64,000 nucleotides of DNA from Streptomyces sp. NRRL S-646 (GCF_000720765.1 NZ_JODC01000008.1:372001-436000); one strand, 5' to 3'; shown: positions 45,035 through 54,814, numbered from the stretch's first letter. The notes: a model not told the origin generated them from the sequence alone. Numbers and translations: made by a program.

Positions 45035-45348
45035 CGGGCCTCGCTCTCTCGGGGTTCCTCGGTCACGGCGGCGACTCCCGCGTCCCGCGACGCCTGCTCC
45101 CAGGCGTCGCCGAACTCCTCCTCCAGCAGCCCCAGTTCCTCGAAGAGCTGCAGGGAGGCCAGAGCCGATTCCTCGTCCAGGCGCTGGAGCGCGAACCCGA
45201 CGTGGACGATGACGTACTCACCCACCCGCACGTCCGACACGTACTCCAGACACGCCTGTTTCTGCACACCGCCGAAGTCGATCAGCCCGGTGAGCGGGTC
45301 GGCACTGTCGTCGATGGCCACGACCTTGCCGGGCACTGCCAAACACAT
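45031..45348 (-). CDS. hypC: Hydrogenase maturation chaperone HypC
   Basis: 105 residues starting [14 protein letters not shown] with the essential Cys2. The C-terminal 30 residues are longer and more acidic than in short HypC proteins. Partner of HypD and the large-subunit precursor. 3 bases after hypF. Confidence 0.94.
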   Translation of the reverse strand: MCLAVPGKVVAIDDSADPLTGLIDFGGVQKQACLEYVSDVRVGEYVIVHVGFALQRLDEESALASLQLFEELGLLEEEFGDAWEQASRDAGVAAVTEEPRESEAR

Positions 45349-45351
45349 GGG

Positions 45352-47691
45352 TCACTCCTCTTGTCGTTCGTGCGCCGCGACCACGAGTTGTCCAAGGGCC
45401 AATCCGCCGTCGTTCGGGGGAACTTCACCGTGCCGCAGCACCGTGAAGCCGTCCTCGGCCAGCAGCCGCGTGCACTCCTCCTCCAGCAGCGCGTTGGCGA
45501 AGACCCCGCCGCTGAGGGCGACCGTGGCCAGGCGGGTGTCCCGGCGCGCCTGCCGGCAGATCTCCAGGACGGCTCTGGCGACGCCGCGGTGGAAGCGCGC
45601 GGCGAGCACGGGGGCAGGGGTGCCGCGCCGCAGGTCGGCCACCAGTGCGCCGAGCACCGGTGCCGGGTCGCACATGCCGGAGCCGATACCGAAGGCGTAC
45701 GCCGAGGTGTCGGCGTCCCGGGCCGAAGCGGCCGCTGCCTCCAGCTCCACGGCCGCCTGGGCCTCGTATCGCGCGCGGTGGCACACCCCCACCAGGGAGG
45801 ACACCGCGTCGAAGAGCCGGCCCATGCTGGAGGTCGCCACGCAGGCCACCCCCCGCGTCAACTGCTGTTCCAGGAGGGTCAGTTCCGTGGCCGAGCAGGC
45901 GGCGACGCAGGGCAGATCCGCATCCCACCGCACACCCGCGGCCCACAGCCGGGCCAGGGCCAGACGGCACGGGTTGGCGACCCCGGCATCTCCGCCGGGC
46001 AGCGGGGCGGGGGAGAGGTGGGCGTAGCGCCGGTGACGCGCGTAGTCGGCGAGGAGGATCTCGCCGCCCCAGACGGTGCCGTCGTCGCCGTAGCCGGTGC
46101 CGTCGAAGGCGACGCCGATCACGGGTGTGGTGCCGTCGAGGCCGTGCTCGGCCATCGCGGAGGCGATGTGTGCATGGTGGTGCTGGACGAACACCGGTGT
46201 GTGCCGGGGCAGTTCGGCCGCGCGGCGGCGGGCCCAGCGGGCCGAGTGGTAGCCGGGGTGCCGGTCCGCTGCGACGAGTTCGGGGGTGACGCCGCTCAGC
46301 TGCCGGATGTGCCCCTCCGCCCGCTCGGCGGCCTCCAGCGTGGTCAGGTCCCCCATGTCGCCGATGTGCGGGCCGAGCCAGGCCTGGTCGCCCTCGCCGA
46401 CGCACAGTGCGTTCTTGAGGTCGCCGCCCACCGCCAGCGCGGGCCGCACGGCGACCGGCAGCCGCAGCGGGCGGGGCACATACCCCCGGGACCGGCGCAG
46501 CACCTGCTCGCTGCCGTCGCCGCGCACCCGCAGCAGGGAGTCGTCGCACGGTGAGGCGATGGCCCGGTCGTGGGCAAGCCAGGCGTCGGCCAGCCCGTCC
46601 AGCCGGGTCAGCGCCTCCTCGTCGTCCGTGACGATCGGTTCCCCCGACCGGTTGCCACTGGTCATGACCAGTACACGTGGGCCCGGCGGATCACCGGGGA
46701 GCCCCAACAGCAGGACGTGCACGGGCGTGTAGGGCAGCATCACGCCGAGCTGCGGGCTGCCCGGGCACACACCGGGAGCGAGGCGCAGGTGCCGGGCCGG
46801 CGTCCGCGGGCGCAGCAGGACGATGGGGCGGCGGGCGCTGGTGAGTGCCGTGCGCTCGGCCGGGGAGACCTGGGCGATCTCATCCACGGTGTCGAGATCC
46901 GCGCACATCACCGCGAACGGCTTGCCACCGCGCTCCTTCCGGGTGCGCAGTGTGTCGACGGCTCGTGCGTCGGTGGCGTCGCATGCCAGGTGATAGCCGC
47001 CGAGGCCCTTGACGGCGAGGATGCGTCCGGCCGCCAGCAGGGCCCGGGCCGCCACCAGGGCGTCGCCGTCCCGCGCAGGGCGGATCCCGCTGCCGGCCGC
47101 CGGCACCAGGCGCAGCCGGGGACCGCAGTCCGGGCAGGCGACGGGCTGGGCGTGAAAGCGGCGGTCGGCGGGGTCGCCGTACTCCCGGGCGCATGCGGGA
47201 CACATCGGGAAGCCGGCCATCGTGGTGACCGCCCGGTCGTACGGCATCCCCGTGGCGATGGTGAAGCGGGGGCCGCAGTGGGTGCACGTGACGAACGGGT
47301 GCCGGTGGCGGCGGTCGACCGGATCGGCGAGTTCCCGCAGACAGTCCGCGCAGGTCGCCGTGTCGGGCGGGAGCAGCGTGCGGCCCGCGGACCGTTCGGT
47401 GGCGCGGATGGTGAAGGCCTCGTCCGCGCCCGTGGCGGGCAGGTCCTCGACGCCGACGCCGGTGACGGCGGCCAGCGGTGGAGGCTCCGTGGCCAGCAGG
47501 CCGCAGAAACGGGCGACACCGTCCGGCGCGCCCTCCACCTCGATGAGTACGCCGCCGGCCGTGTTGCTCACGAACCCGGCCAGCGCGAGATCGGTGGCCA
47601 GTCGGTGCACGAAGGGGCGGAAGCCCACGCCCTGCACGGTGCCGCGCACGACGACACGGCGGCGCACGGCCTGCGCGGCCGGAGCGGTCAC
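45352..47691 (-). CDS. hypF: Carbamoyltransferase HypF
   Basis: 779 residues from GTG 47689-47691, overlapping the hypB stop (GTGA). Domains in order: acylphosphatase (VQGVGFRPFVHRLA), two Zn fingers (CADCLRELADP...CTHC and CPACAREYGDP...CPDC), YrdC-like, and Kae1-like with HHHAHIASAMAEHGL. Supplies carbamoyl from carbamoyl phosphate for the CN ligands. Complete. Confidence 0.96.
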   Translation of the reverse strand: MTAPAAQAVRRRVVVRGTVQGVGFRPFVHRLATDLALAGFVSNTAGGVLIEVEGAPDGVARFCGLLATEPPPLAAVTGVGVEDLPATGADEAFTIRATERSAGRTLLPPDTATCADCLRELADPVDRRHRHPFVTCTHCGPRFTIATGMPYDRAVTTMAGFPMCPACAREYGDPADRRFHAQPVACPDCGPRLRLVPAAGSGIRPARDGDALVAARALLAAGRILAVKGLGGYHLACDATDARAVDTLRTRKERGGKPFAVMCADLDTVDEIAQVSPAERTALTSARRPIVLLRPRTPARHLRLAPGVCPGSPQLGVMLPYTPVHVLLLGLPGDPPGPRVLVMTSGNRSGEPIVTDDEEALTRLDGLADAWLAHDRAIASPCDDSLLRVRGDGSEQVLRRSRGYVPRPLRLPVAVRPALAVGGDLKNALCVGEGDQAWLGPHIGDMGDLTTLEAAERAEGHIRQLSGVTPELVAADRHPGYHSARWARRRAAELPRHTPVFVQHHHAHIASAMAEHGLDGTTPVIGVAFDGTGYGDDGTVWGGEILLADYARHRRYAHLSPAPLPGGDAGVANPCRLALARLWAAGVRWDADLPCVAACSATELTLLEQQLTRGVACVATSSMGRLFDAVSSLVGVCHRARYEAQAAVELEAAAASARDADTSAYAFGIGSGMCDPAPVLGALVADLRRGTPAPVLAARFHRGVARAVLEICRQARRDTRLATVALSGGVFANALLEEECTRLLAEDGFTVLRHGEVPPNDGGLALGQLVVAAHERQEE

Positions 47692-48437
47692 GAGACGCGG
47701 CCGGCCGCTAGGCCCGTGGTCTGCTGGGCGTGCTCGTGGCCGTGCGGGCGGGGCGCGAGAGGAGGCCGGTGCACGGGGGCCCCGTCCCGCGCGGCGAGCA
47801 CCCGCTCCAGCACGGTGGCGATACCGGCGCCGTCACGGGCGCAGGACCGTACGACCTCCACCCCGGGGTTGACCCGCTGCACATGGGCTACGAAGGCGGC
47901 CTCGTCGAAACCGGCGGGCTCGGCCAGATCGGTCTTGGTGAGCACGACCAGATGGGCGGAGCCGAAGGCCGTGGGGTACTTCAGTGGCTTGTCCTCGCCC
48001 TCCGTGACCGCCATGAGGACGATCCGCAGGCTCTCGCCGAGGTCGTAGGCCGCCGGGCAGACGAGGTTGCCGACGTTCTCCACGAACAGCACGGCAGTGT
48101 CCTCGGGCAGCCAGCTCTGCACATGGCCGCGGAGCTGCCGGGCCTCCAGATGGCACAGCCCGTCGGTCAGCAGCTGTTTGACCGGCGCGCCCGAGCGGGC
48201 GAGCCGGTGGGCGTCGTTCTCGGTCGCCAGGTCGGCGGTGAGCGCGGCCACCGGGATGCGCCGCTCCACCGCCAGGGCCAGCACCTTCCCGAGCAGTTCC
48301 GTCTTGCCGCTGCCCGGGCTGGACAGCAGGTTGACGACGCCGACCCCGCGCCGGGTCAGTTCGTCGCGCAGGCTCGCGGCCAGGCCGTCGTTCTTCGCGA
48401 GGACTGCCTGGGTGACGTCGTCCATGGACTCGCACAT
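47688..48437 (-). CDS. hypB: Hydrogenase nickel incorporation GTPase HypB
   Basis: 249 residues. P-loop SSPGSGKTELL, metal/switch motifs TADLATENDAHRL and CHLEARQ, ENVGNLVCPAAYDLGE and VLTKTDL. The usual N-terminal His-rich stretch is missing; a short His-containing tail (PRPHGHEHAQQ) is at the C-terminus instead. Confidence 0.95.
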   Translation of the reverse strand: MCESMDDVTQAVLAKNDGLAASLRDELTRRGVGVVNLLSSPGSGKTELLGKVLALAVERRIPVAALTADLATENDAHRLARSGAPVKQLLTDGLCHLEARQLRGHVQSWLPEDTAVLFVENVGNLVCPAAYDLGESLRIVLMAVTEGEDKPLKYPTAFGSAHLVVLTKTDLAEPAGFDEAAFVAHVQRVNPGVEVVRSCARDGAGIATVLERVLAARDGAPVHRPPLAPRPHGHEHAQQTTGLAAGRVS

Positions 48438-48482
48438 GGGCGCTGCTCCTCGCGGTTGTTCGACGCAGTGGGTGTCGGTGCG

Positions 48483-49079
48483 TCACCGATCCTCGACGCC
48501 GCCGGCCACCGGGAGCGGGACCTCGGCCGCGGACGGGTCCGCGGATTCGTCCGGGCGGCTCAACGAAGGCGTGGCCGCGGGGTCGGCGAGCAGTGCCGGG
48601 ACCAGCGAATGCAGGGCTGCGACGGCCCTGCCGACCGCCTCGCGAACCGGTGCGCTGAGGCCCGGCACGATGTCCTCGTCGCCGCGTGGCCGCGCCTCGG
48701 GCTCGCAGGCGAGAACGAGGACCCGCGGCAGCGGCTCGTCGCCCAGGTGGGCGGCCAGGGCCAGCACCCTGGCCGGATCCATGCCATGAGCCTCGGGCGG
48801 GGCGGCATCCGCGGTGCCGTCGGGCAGTTCCGGCTCGATCAGCGACAGGGTGCCCGGCCGGTGCCCCCGCGCGGCCGCGTCGACCAGGACGGCCGTGTCG
48901 TAGCCGTCCAGCAGTTCGTACGCGAGATCCATGCCGCGGATGCCGAAGTCCCGCACCCGGACCTCGGGAGGCAGCGGCCGCCGGTCCAGGGCTTGGATCA
49001 CCTCGGGTCCGAAGGCGTCGTCCGCTAGGAAGATGTTGCCGACGCCCGCCACCAGCAGGCGGGTGCCGGACCGCGTCAC
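48483..49079 (-). CDS. Hydrogenase maturation protease (HyaD/HycI family)
   Basis: 198 residues from GTG 49077-49079, overlapping the hypX stop (GTGA). VAGVGNIFLADDAFGPEV holds the first metal ligands and DFGIRGMDLAYELLDGYD the second. It should remove the C-terminal 22 residues of HhyL after Ni insertion. The C-terminal 50 residues are a variable Pro/Ala-rich tail. Confidence 0.92.
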   Translation of the reverse strand: MTRSGTRLLVAGVGNIFLADDAFGPEVIQALDRRPLPPEVRVRDFGIRGMDLAYELLDGYDTAVLVDAAARGHRPGTLSLIEPELPDGTADAAPPEAHGMDPARVLALAAHLGDEPLPRVLVLACEPEARPRGDEDIVPGLSAPVREAVGRAVAALHSLVPALLADPAATPSLSRPDESADPSAAEVPLPVAGGVEDR

Positions 49080-50794
49080 CGGTCACCCCCGGCGACCTGG
49101 TCGCCGGCCGGGGCCAGGGGTCGTGCCTCGCCGTTCGGCAGCTTGCGGACGAAGGCGGAACGCAGGGCGTGGTACGGGGCCTGAGGGTCGAAGAAGACGG
49201 CACGCATACGGGCGAGTTCGTCCCGCCGGTACTCCGCGAGCGGCTGCCGTGCCTCGTCCGCCTGGCGTGCCGCGGCCTTCGCGGCGATCCGCTGCGCGAG
49301 GTCCGGTTCGCGGGCGAGTTCGGCTGCCAGCCGCTCGATCTCGGCGGTGAACCCCTGCGCCGGGGCCTCCACCAGACGGTCCACCAGGCCGATCCGTGCG
49401 GCGCGTGCGGCGCTCACCGGCAATGCCTCGGTCGTCAGTTGCAGGGCCGTGTCGGTTCCGACACGGCGCGGCAGCGTGTACGTCCAGAACTCCGACCCGT
49501 AAAGGCCCATCCGCCGGTAGTGCGGGTTGAGGACGGCTCCGGTGCGGCACCACACCTCGTCGGCGGCCAGGGCGAGCATGACGCCGCCGGCCGCGGCGTT
49601 GCCGCCGAGCGCGGCCACCACCATCCGGTCCGTGGTGCGCAGGACCGCCTCGACCAGGTCGTCCATGGCGTTGAGGTTGGACCAGGACTCGCCTGCGGGG
49701 TCGGCGGCCGCCTCGATGACGTTGAGGTGGATGCCGTTGGAGAAGAAGCCGCGGGCTCCGCCGAGCACCAGCAGCGAGGTGGGGCGGGTGAGCGCGTACC
49801 GGTAGGCGGCCAGCAGCCGGCGGCAGTGCCCGGTGCTCATCGCCCCGCCGGGGAAGGAGAAGTTCAGGAATCCGATGTCGCCGTGCTGCCGGTAGCGGAT
49901 GTCGCTCCAAGTGGTCCTGCCGGGGGCCAGTTCGAGCGGTGCCGCGGTCTCCGGCAGCGACGGGGCCGGGAGGGAGGCGAGCACGGAGGCCGCCGGACGG
50001 CGGAACGGCGCGGGGTCGCCGGAGGCCTTGCGGGGCCGCAGCTCCGGAATCCACACCGCCCCGTCCCGGGTGGCCCGGCAGACCGCACCGGCACGCGTCG
50101 CGAGCAGTTGGCCGGGGTGTCCGTGCAGCCGGTCCTCGAAGTGCCCGCCGTGCAGGAACACCTCCTGGCCGCAGAGTTCGTCCAGGACTCCCGGCTGGGA
50201 GTCGGCCCCGCGGAGCTTGCGCAGGACCGTCTGAGTCGTGTCGTTCTCCCAGTCGATCCTTCGCTGCTCTCGGCGGAAGAAGTCGCGCCACACCACCCGG
50301 ACCGCGGGATCGCTCTGCGGCTGCGGCTTGAACGATCCGTCGGCGTACCTCCGTACCGCCAGCCGGACGGCGGCCGAGGCGGCGTCGGAGGCCTCGCCCC
50401 GGTACAGGTCGCTCTTGCCGACCGGCGGCACCGGGAAGGACTCGGCCGCCCACACGGCACCCGCGTCCATGGCCGCCTCGGCCTGCAGCACCGTCACCCC
50501 CCAGTGCGAGGCGCCCTCGGCGATCGCCCAGTCCAGGGAGGACGGGCCGCGGTCGCCGGGCGGCCCGGGGTGCACGATGAGGCAGATGTGCTCCTGCCAG
50601 ATGTCCTCCGGCAGCGCCGTCTTCAGCATCGGAGCGATGATCAGTTCCGGGCGGGTTTCGCGAACGGCGGTCCGGATCGCTTCGGCGCCGTGCGTGGCGA
50701 GCACGACGTCCACCTGGTGCCCTTCGTCGGACAGTTCCGCGTACACACGCTGGCACAGGCTGTTGAACGCGCTGGCGACGAGCAAGATGTCCAT
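49076..50794 (-). CDS. hypX: HypX/HoxX, CO-ligand-forming maturation enzyme
   Basis: 572 residues from ATG 50792-50794 (MDILLVASAFNSLCQRVYAE); no strong binding site precedes it. N-terminal formyl-transferase-like domain (IVHPGPPGDRGPSSLDWAI), formyltransferase C-terminal-type domain (RIDWENDTTQTVLRKLRGAD), then a crotonase/enoyl-CoA-hydratase domain (GARGFFSNGIHLNVIE). HypX takes a formyl unit from N10-formyl-THF and releases CO for the NiFe site under aerobic conditions. First gene of the minus-strand hyp operon. Confidence 0.94.
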   Translation of the reverse strand: MDILLVASAFNSLCQRVYAELSDEGHQVDVVLATHGAEAIRTAVRETRPELIIAPMLKTALPEDIWQEHICLIVHPGPPGDRGPSSLDWAIAEGASHWGVTVLQAEAAMDAGAVWAAESFPVPPVGKSDLYRGEASDAASAAVRLAVRRYADGSFKPQPQSDPAVRVVWRDFFRREQRRIDWENDTTQTVLRKLRGADSQPGVLDELCGQEVFLHGGHFEDRLHGHPGQLLATRAGAVCRATRDGAVWIPELRPRKASGDPAPFRRPAASVLASLPAPSLPETAAPLELAPGRTTWSDIRYRQHGDIGFLNFSFPGGAMSTGHCRRLLAAYRYALTRPTSLLVLGGARGFFSNGIHLNVIEAAADPAGESWSNLNAMDDLVEAVLRTTDRMVVAALGGNAAAGGVMLALAADEVWCRTGAVLNPHYRRMGLYGSEFWTYTLPRRVGTDTALQLTTEALPVSAARAARIGLVDRLVEAPAQGFTAEIERLAAELAREPDLAQRIAAKAAARQADEARQPLAEYRRDELARMRAVFFDPQAPYHALRSAFVRKLPNGEARPLAPAGDQVAGGDR

Positions 50795-50859
50795 GACGCG
50801 GATGATCGTCGGTATGCGGGAGGGCGAGAAGGACCACGGCGGCGTTTCGCGGTCCGGCG

Positions 50860-51018
50860 TCAGGTCTCTTGCTCCATCCGGATCGCATTCCTCAGGTCCT
50901 CGAACGCCTCGCTGCGGTCGCCCCGGTGCACTTCGAGCAGCGCAGCGGCGATCGCGTCGAGCTTGCGCTGGACCGCGTGCTCGGCACGCGTCTCGGCGTT
51001 CTTCCGCAGCGCCAGGCG
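50860..51018 (-). pseudogene. Possible C-terminal remnant of a membrane transport protein
   Basis: A minus-strand frame from just after TGA 51019-51021 to TGA 50860-50862 reads LALRKNAETRAEHAVQRKLD, then AIAAALLEVHRGD and AFEDLRNAIRMEQET. It has no start codon. It resembles the cytoplasmic tail of low-affinity iron permease-like proteins, recognised from memory only. The 357-base gap 50795-51151 otherwise holds only the hairpin at 51079. Confidence 0.4.
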
Positions 51019-51078
51019 TCATGAACGAGGCTCACCCCGCCACCCGCGCGGACGGCGCTCGTGGCCGCCCCGACGGCG

Positions 51079-51103
51079 GGGTTGCACTCGGGTGGTGCAA
51101 CCC
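51079..51103 (-). terminator. Stem-loop GGGTTGCAC/GTGCAACCC downstream of the glycosyltransferase gene
   Basis: A perfect 9-bp stem (51079-51087 with 51095-51103) with a 7-base loop lies 48 bases past the stop of the minus-strand glycosyltransferase. Probably its terminator. The arms contain the GTTGCAC sequence also seen near both hydrolase genes, so a protein-binding role cannot be excluded. Confidence 0.5.
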
Positions 51104-51151
51104 GCGGGCCAACCCTCTCGGCCCGTGCCGGCCCCGGACCGCCGACCGGCC

Positions 51152-52396
51152 CTAACCACCCCACCGATCCACCGCCGCCAGCACCGGGGCCACCCCGTCC
51201 TCCCCGCGGATGCGTGCCCCGAGCGTCTCGGCGCGCCGCGCGAACGCCGGGTCTCTGGTGGCCCGCATCAGCGCCGTGGCCAGCCCGCTGGGGGTGAGGC
51301 GGCGCAGCGGCAGGGTGCGTGGGGCGACGCCCAGTGAGACCAGGCGGGCGGACCAGAAGCCCTCGTCGAACTGGATCGGTACCGGCACGGCCGGTACCCC
51401 GGCGCGCAGCCCCGCCGCCGTGGTGCCCGCGCCCGCGTGGTGGACCACGGCGGCCATGCGGGGGAAGAGCGCGGAGTGCGGGATGTCGTCGACGGTCAGC
51501 ATGTCGTCGCCGGAGGCCCCGAGGCCGGCCCAGCCGCGCTGGATCACTCCTCGGAGGCCGGCCCGGCGCAGGGCGCGCACGATGCAGGCGCTGAGCCGCT
51601 CGGGATCGGGCACCGTCGCGCTGCCCAGGCCCACATAGACGGGGGCCGGTCCCGCGTCGAGGAAGTCCCGTACGAGCGAGGGGAGTTGGGGCTCTGCGTC
51701 GTACGGCCACCAGTATCCGGTCACCGACAGGCCCGGCCGCCAGTCGTACGGGCGCGGCACCACCAGTGGGCTGAATCCGTGCAGCACCGGCCGCCCCTGC
51801 CGCTCCCGTGCCCGCCATGCCGCGGCGGCACTCGCACGGGGCAGCCCAAGTCGCTCCCGCACCGCAGGCAGCGCCCCCGCGAAGACCTGCTCCACGGCCA
51901 GGCTCACCGCGTGCCCGGCGATCCGGTTGCCCACCGCTCCCAGCGAGCGGACGCCCAGCATCGGCGGCCCGAACTCCCTTGTAGGAGCGAGGGGTTGGAG
52001 GGGCACGTCGAGGTAGGGCAGGGACAGGCCCTCCGCGATGGTCTGCCCCAGCGGCCCCACCGAACCGGACAGCAGCAGCATGTCGCTCGGCCGGGCGGCT
52101 GCCACCAGATCGTCCGTCATCCGCCCGACCAGCGCCCGCGCCATCGCGACCACCCGCACCAGCTTGCCCACGCCGGTCGCACTGCGATGCAGCCCGCGCC
52201 CCCGCGAGGACTCCAGTTCCGCCCGCGGGTCCACGGGCAGCGGATGGAAACGGATCTTCGATCCGGCCACGAGCGGCTCGAAACGGGCATGTGTCACCAG
52301 AGTGACCTCGTGCCCGGCACGGGAGAGCCCGTGTCCGAGTCCGGTGTACGGGGCGACGTCGCCCCGGGATCCCGCCGTCATGATCGCTGCACGCAC
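51152..52396 (-). CDS. GT1-type (UGT/MGT-like) glycosyltransferase
   Basis: 414 residues from GTG 52394-52396 (an internal ATG follows at codon 6). N-terminal GSRGDVAPYTGLGHGLSRAG and C-terminal donor-site region VHHAGAGTTAAGLRAGVPAV, PIQFDEGFWSARL are typical of bacterial antibiotic, sterol or macrolide glycosyltransferases. Cytoplasmic. Acceptor unknown; no secondary-metabolite core genes adjoin it. Confidence 0.88.
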   Translation of the reverse strand: MRAAIMTAGSRGDVAPYTGLGHGLSRAGHEVTLVTHARFEPLVAGSKIRFHPLPVDPRAELESSRGRGLHRSATGVGKLVRVVAMARALVGRMTDDLVAAARPSDMLLLSGSVGPLGQTIAEGLSLPYLDVPLQPLAPTREFGPPMLGVRSLGAVGNRIAGHAVSLAVEQVFAGALPAVRERLGLPRASAAAAWRARERQGRPVLHGFSPLVVPRPYDWRPGLSVTGYWWPYDAEPQLPSLVRDFLDAGPAPVYVGLGSATVPDPERLSACIVRALRRAGLRGVIQRGWAGLGASGDDMLTVDDIPHSALFPRMAAVVHHAGAGTTAAGLRAGVPAVPVPIQFDEGFWSARLVSLGVAPRTLPLRRLTPSGLATALMRATRDPAFARRAETLGARIRGEDGVAPVLAAVDRWGG

Positions 52397-52539
52397 GACG
52401 GCCAGTATGGCGTCGCCGTACGCCTTTCAGCGAGAACGCCCCGTAGGGAAAGGCCACTTCGCGCCTGTCACTTCCGTTGACTTGACGCTCAGTGTGGCTC
52501 TACTTTCGGCGCGCAACGCGTTCGGATCACCGATCTTCG

Positions 52540-52553
52540 TTCGATATGTCGAA
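52540..52553. promoter_or_regulatory. Small palindrome upstream of the alpha-galactosidase gene
   Basis: TTCGA-TATG-TCGAA, perfect 5-bp arms, 14 bases upstream of the start codon in the AT-richest part of the gap. A repressor site near the promoter or binding site is plausible. Confidence 0.4.
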
Positions 52554-52566
52554 TAAATGGAGCCGC

Positions 52567-54534
52567 ATGTACCCCCCTCCGCGCTCGACCCGCAGAGGTC
52601 TCGCAGGCCGCTGCAGAGCAGCCGCCGTACGCCTCCTCGCCCTGGCCGTCACCGCGGCCGCCGCGCTCCTGTTCGCGGCACCCGGCCCCGCCCAGGCGGC
52701 GACGACCCGTCAGATAGCCGTGCCCACCGCCCCCATGGGCTGGGCCTCCTGGAACAGCTTCGCCGCCAAGATCGACTACAACGTCGTCAAGCAGCAGGTC
52801 GACGCGTTCGTCGCGGCGGGGCTGCCGGCGGCCGGCTACAAGTACATCAACATCGACGAGGGCTGGTGGCAGGGCACCCGCGACAGCGCCGGCAACATCA
52901 CCGTCGACACCAGTGAGTGGCCCGGCGGGATGAGCGCCATCGCCGACTACATCCACAGCAAGGGCCTCAAGGCCGGCATCTACACCGACGCCGGCAAGAA
53001 CGGCTGCGGCTACTACTACCCGACCGGCCGCCCCGCCGCCCCGAACACCGGCAGCGAGGGCCACTACGACCAGGACATGCTCCAGTTCTCCAAGTGGGGC
53101 TTCGACTTCGTCAAGGTCGACTGGTGCGGCGGAGACGTCGAGGGACTCGACGCGGCGACGGCGTACCAGTCGATCAGCGACGCGGTCGCCAAGGCGACGG
53201 CCACCACCGGCCGCCCGCTCACCCTGTCGATCTGCAACTGGGGCAAGCAGAACCCGTGGAACTGGGCGCCGGGCCAGGCCCCCATGTGGCGCACCAGCAC
53301 GGACATCATCTACTACGGCAACTCGCCGTCGATGACGAACCTGCTCTCCAACTTCGACCAGACCCTGCACCCCACGGCCCAGCACACCGGCTACTACAAC
53401 GACCCGGACATGCTGATGGTCGGCATGGACGGCTTCACCGCCGCCCAGAACCGCACCCACATGAACCTGTGGGCCATCTCCGGCGCACCGCTCCTGGCCG
53501 GCAACAACCTGGCCACGATGACGTCGGAGACCGCCGGCATCCTCAAGAACCCCGAGGTCATCGGCGTCGACCAGGACCCGCGTGGCCTCCAGGGCGTGAA
53601 GGTCGCCGAGGACACGACGGGGCTGCAGGTGTACGGCAAGGTCCTCGCCGGCACCGGCAACCGTGCCGTCGTCCTCCTCAACCGCACCTCCTCCGCCCAG
53701 AACATCACCGTCCGCTGGTCCGACCTCGGTCTGACAAACGCGTCCGCGACCGTGCGTGACCTGTGGGCGCGCGCCAATGTCGGCTCCTACGGCACCAGTT
53801 ACACCACCAGTGTTCCGGCGGGCGGCTCGGTCATGCTCTCGGTCACCGGCGGCACGGAGGCGGCCGGCAGCACATATACCGGTACCGCCGGCTTCTCGGG
53901 CGTGGTCGCCGGGAACACCGGCATCAAGGTCGTCGACGTCTCGTACACCAACAACACGTCCAGTGCCCGCACCGGCACCCTCAAGGTCAACGGCCAGGGC
54001 GCCACCACGGTCTCCTTCCCGCCGACGGGCTCCAGCCCGGGCACGATCTCGGTCCAGGTCGGTCTGTCCAAGGGCTCTGCCAATTCGCTCACTTTCTCGG
54101 GCGCCCCGGCCCTCGACTCGATCACCGTCAGACCTCTGCCGGGTGCAGGCGGCTCCCAGGTCGTCGGCAAGCAGTCCGGACGCTGCCTGGACATCTACAA
54201 CAACACGATCACCAACGGCACCCAGGCCGAACTGTGGGACTGCAACGGCGGCCAGAACCAGGCCTGGACGTACACCTCCCGCAAGGAACTCGTGGTGTAC
54301 GGCAACAAGTGCCTCGACGCCTACAACCAGGGGACGACCAACGGAACCAAGGTCGTCATCTGGGACTGCAACGGCCAGAACAACCAGAAGTGGAACGTCA
54401 ACAGCGACGGCACCATCACCAACGTCAACGCCGGCCTCTGCCTCGACGCCTACAACAACGGCACGGCGAACGGCGCTTCCACGGTGCTGTGGTCCTGCGG
54501 AACGGGCGACAACCAGAAGTGGACGCTGTCGTAG
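52567..54534 (+). CDS. Secreted alpha-galactosidase (GH27) with ricin-type lectin domain
   Basis: 655 residues from ATG 52567 behind AAATGGAG. Signal peptide about residues 1-45 (LLALAVTAAAALLFAAPGPA). GH27 landmarks: MGWASWNSF, YINIDEGWW, nucleophile Asp in FVKVDWCGG (near 183) and acid/base Asp in YNDPDMLMVG (near 278). A galactose-binding-like domain spans about 400-530. The C-terminal CBM13 (about 535-655) has three repeats, CLDIYNN, CLDAYNQ and CLDAYNN, each with a QxW motif (NQAWTY, NQKWNV, NQKWTL). Removes alpha-galactose from plant galactosides or galactomannan outside the cell. Confidence 0.93.
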   Translation: MYPPPRSTRRGLAGRCRAAAVRLLALAVTAAAALLFAAPGPAQAATTRQIAVPTAPMGWASWNSFAAKIDYNVVKQQVDAFVAAGLPAAGYKYINIDEGWWQGTRDSAGNITVDTSEWPGGMSAIADYIHSKGLKAGIYTDAGKNGCGYYYPTGRPAAPNTGSEGHYDQDMLQFSKWGFDFVKVDWCGGDVEGLDAATAYQSISDAVAKATATTGRPLTLSICNWGKQNPWNWAPGQAPMWRTSTDIIYYGNSPSMTNLLSNFDQTLHPTAQHTGYYNDPDMLMVGMDGFTAAQNRTHMNLWAISGAPLLAGNNLATMTSETAGILKNPEVIGVDQDPRGLQGVKVAEDTTGLQVYGKVLAGTGNRAVVLLNRTSSAQNITVRWSDLGLTNASATVRDLWARANVGSYGTSYTTSVPAGGSVMLSVTGGTEAAGSTYTGTAGFSGVVAGNTGIKVVDVSYTNNTSSARTGTLKVNGQGATTVSFPPTGSSPGTISVQVGLSKGSANSLTFSGAPALDSITVRPLPGAGGSQVVGKQSGRCLDIYNNTITNGTQAELWDCNGGQNQAWTYTSRKELVVYGNKCLDAYNQGTTNGTKVVIWDCNGQNNQKWNVNSDGTITNVNAGLCLDAYNNGTANGASTVLWSCGTGDNQKWTLS

Positions 54535-54680
54535 GTCCGGCCTAGGGCCTGTCTTCAAAAACACGGCACAAGGACCCCTCCTAAGCCCGAAGTCGAGACC
54601 CGCCAAGCGGCGTCCTCTGGGCGCCGGGTCCCGCCGCAAGTACAGCCACAAGCCGGGACCCGACGGTGGATCCGCGCAAT

Positions 54681-54739
54681 GGTGCAACCTCGACGACCCA
54701 ACGTGACCTGGGCTTCACGCCCTGTCCCGCGGTTGCACC
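54681..54739. promoter_or_regulatory. Inverted repeat GGTGCAACC...GGTTGCACC upstream of second hydrolase
   Basis: Perfect 9-base arms at 54681-54689 and 54731-54739, 41 bases apart, 76-134 bases before the hydrolase start. Each arm contains GTTGCAC or its complement, the half-site found in front of the paralogous hydrolase at 9074. The remainder of the gap 54535-54814 shows no gene I recognise. Confidence 0.45.
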
Positions 54740-54814
54740 GATGCGCTGCTGAGAGACGATGGGAGCTGGGTGGCCAGCCGCATGTACCGCTACATCTGAG
54801 GCAGGAGGCGCACC

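Noticed and set aside
46570..48048. Plus-strand frame of nearly 500 codons opposite hypF/hypB
   Set aside because: Antisense shadow; the hyp genes carry all their motifs.
54590..54705. Open frame in the gap before the second hydrolase
   Set aside because: Short, basic, no start with ribosome site, no recognised family; probably IS-associated debris or chance.
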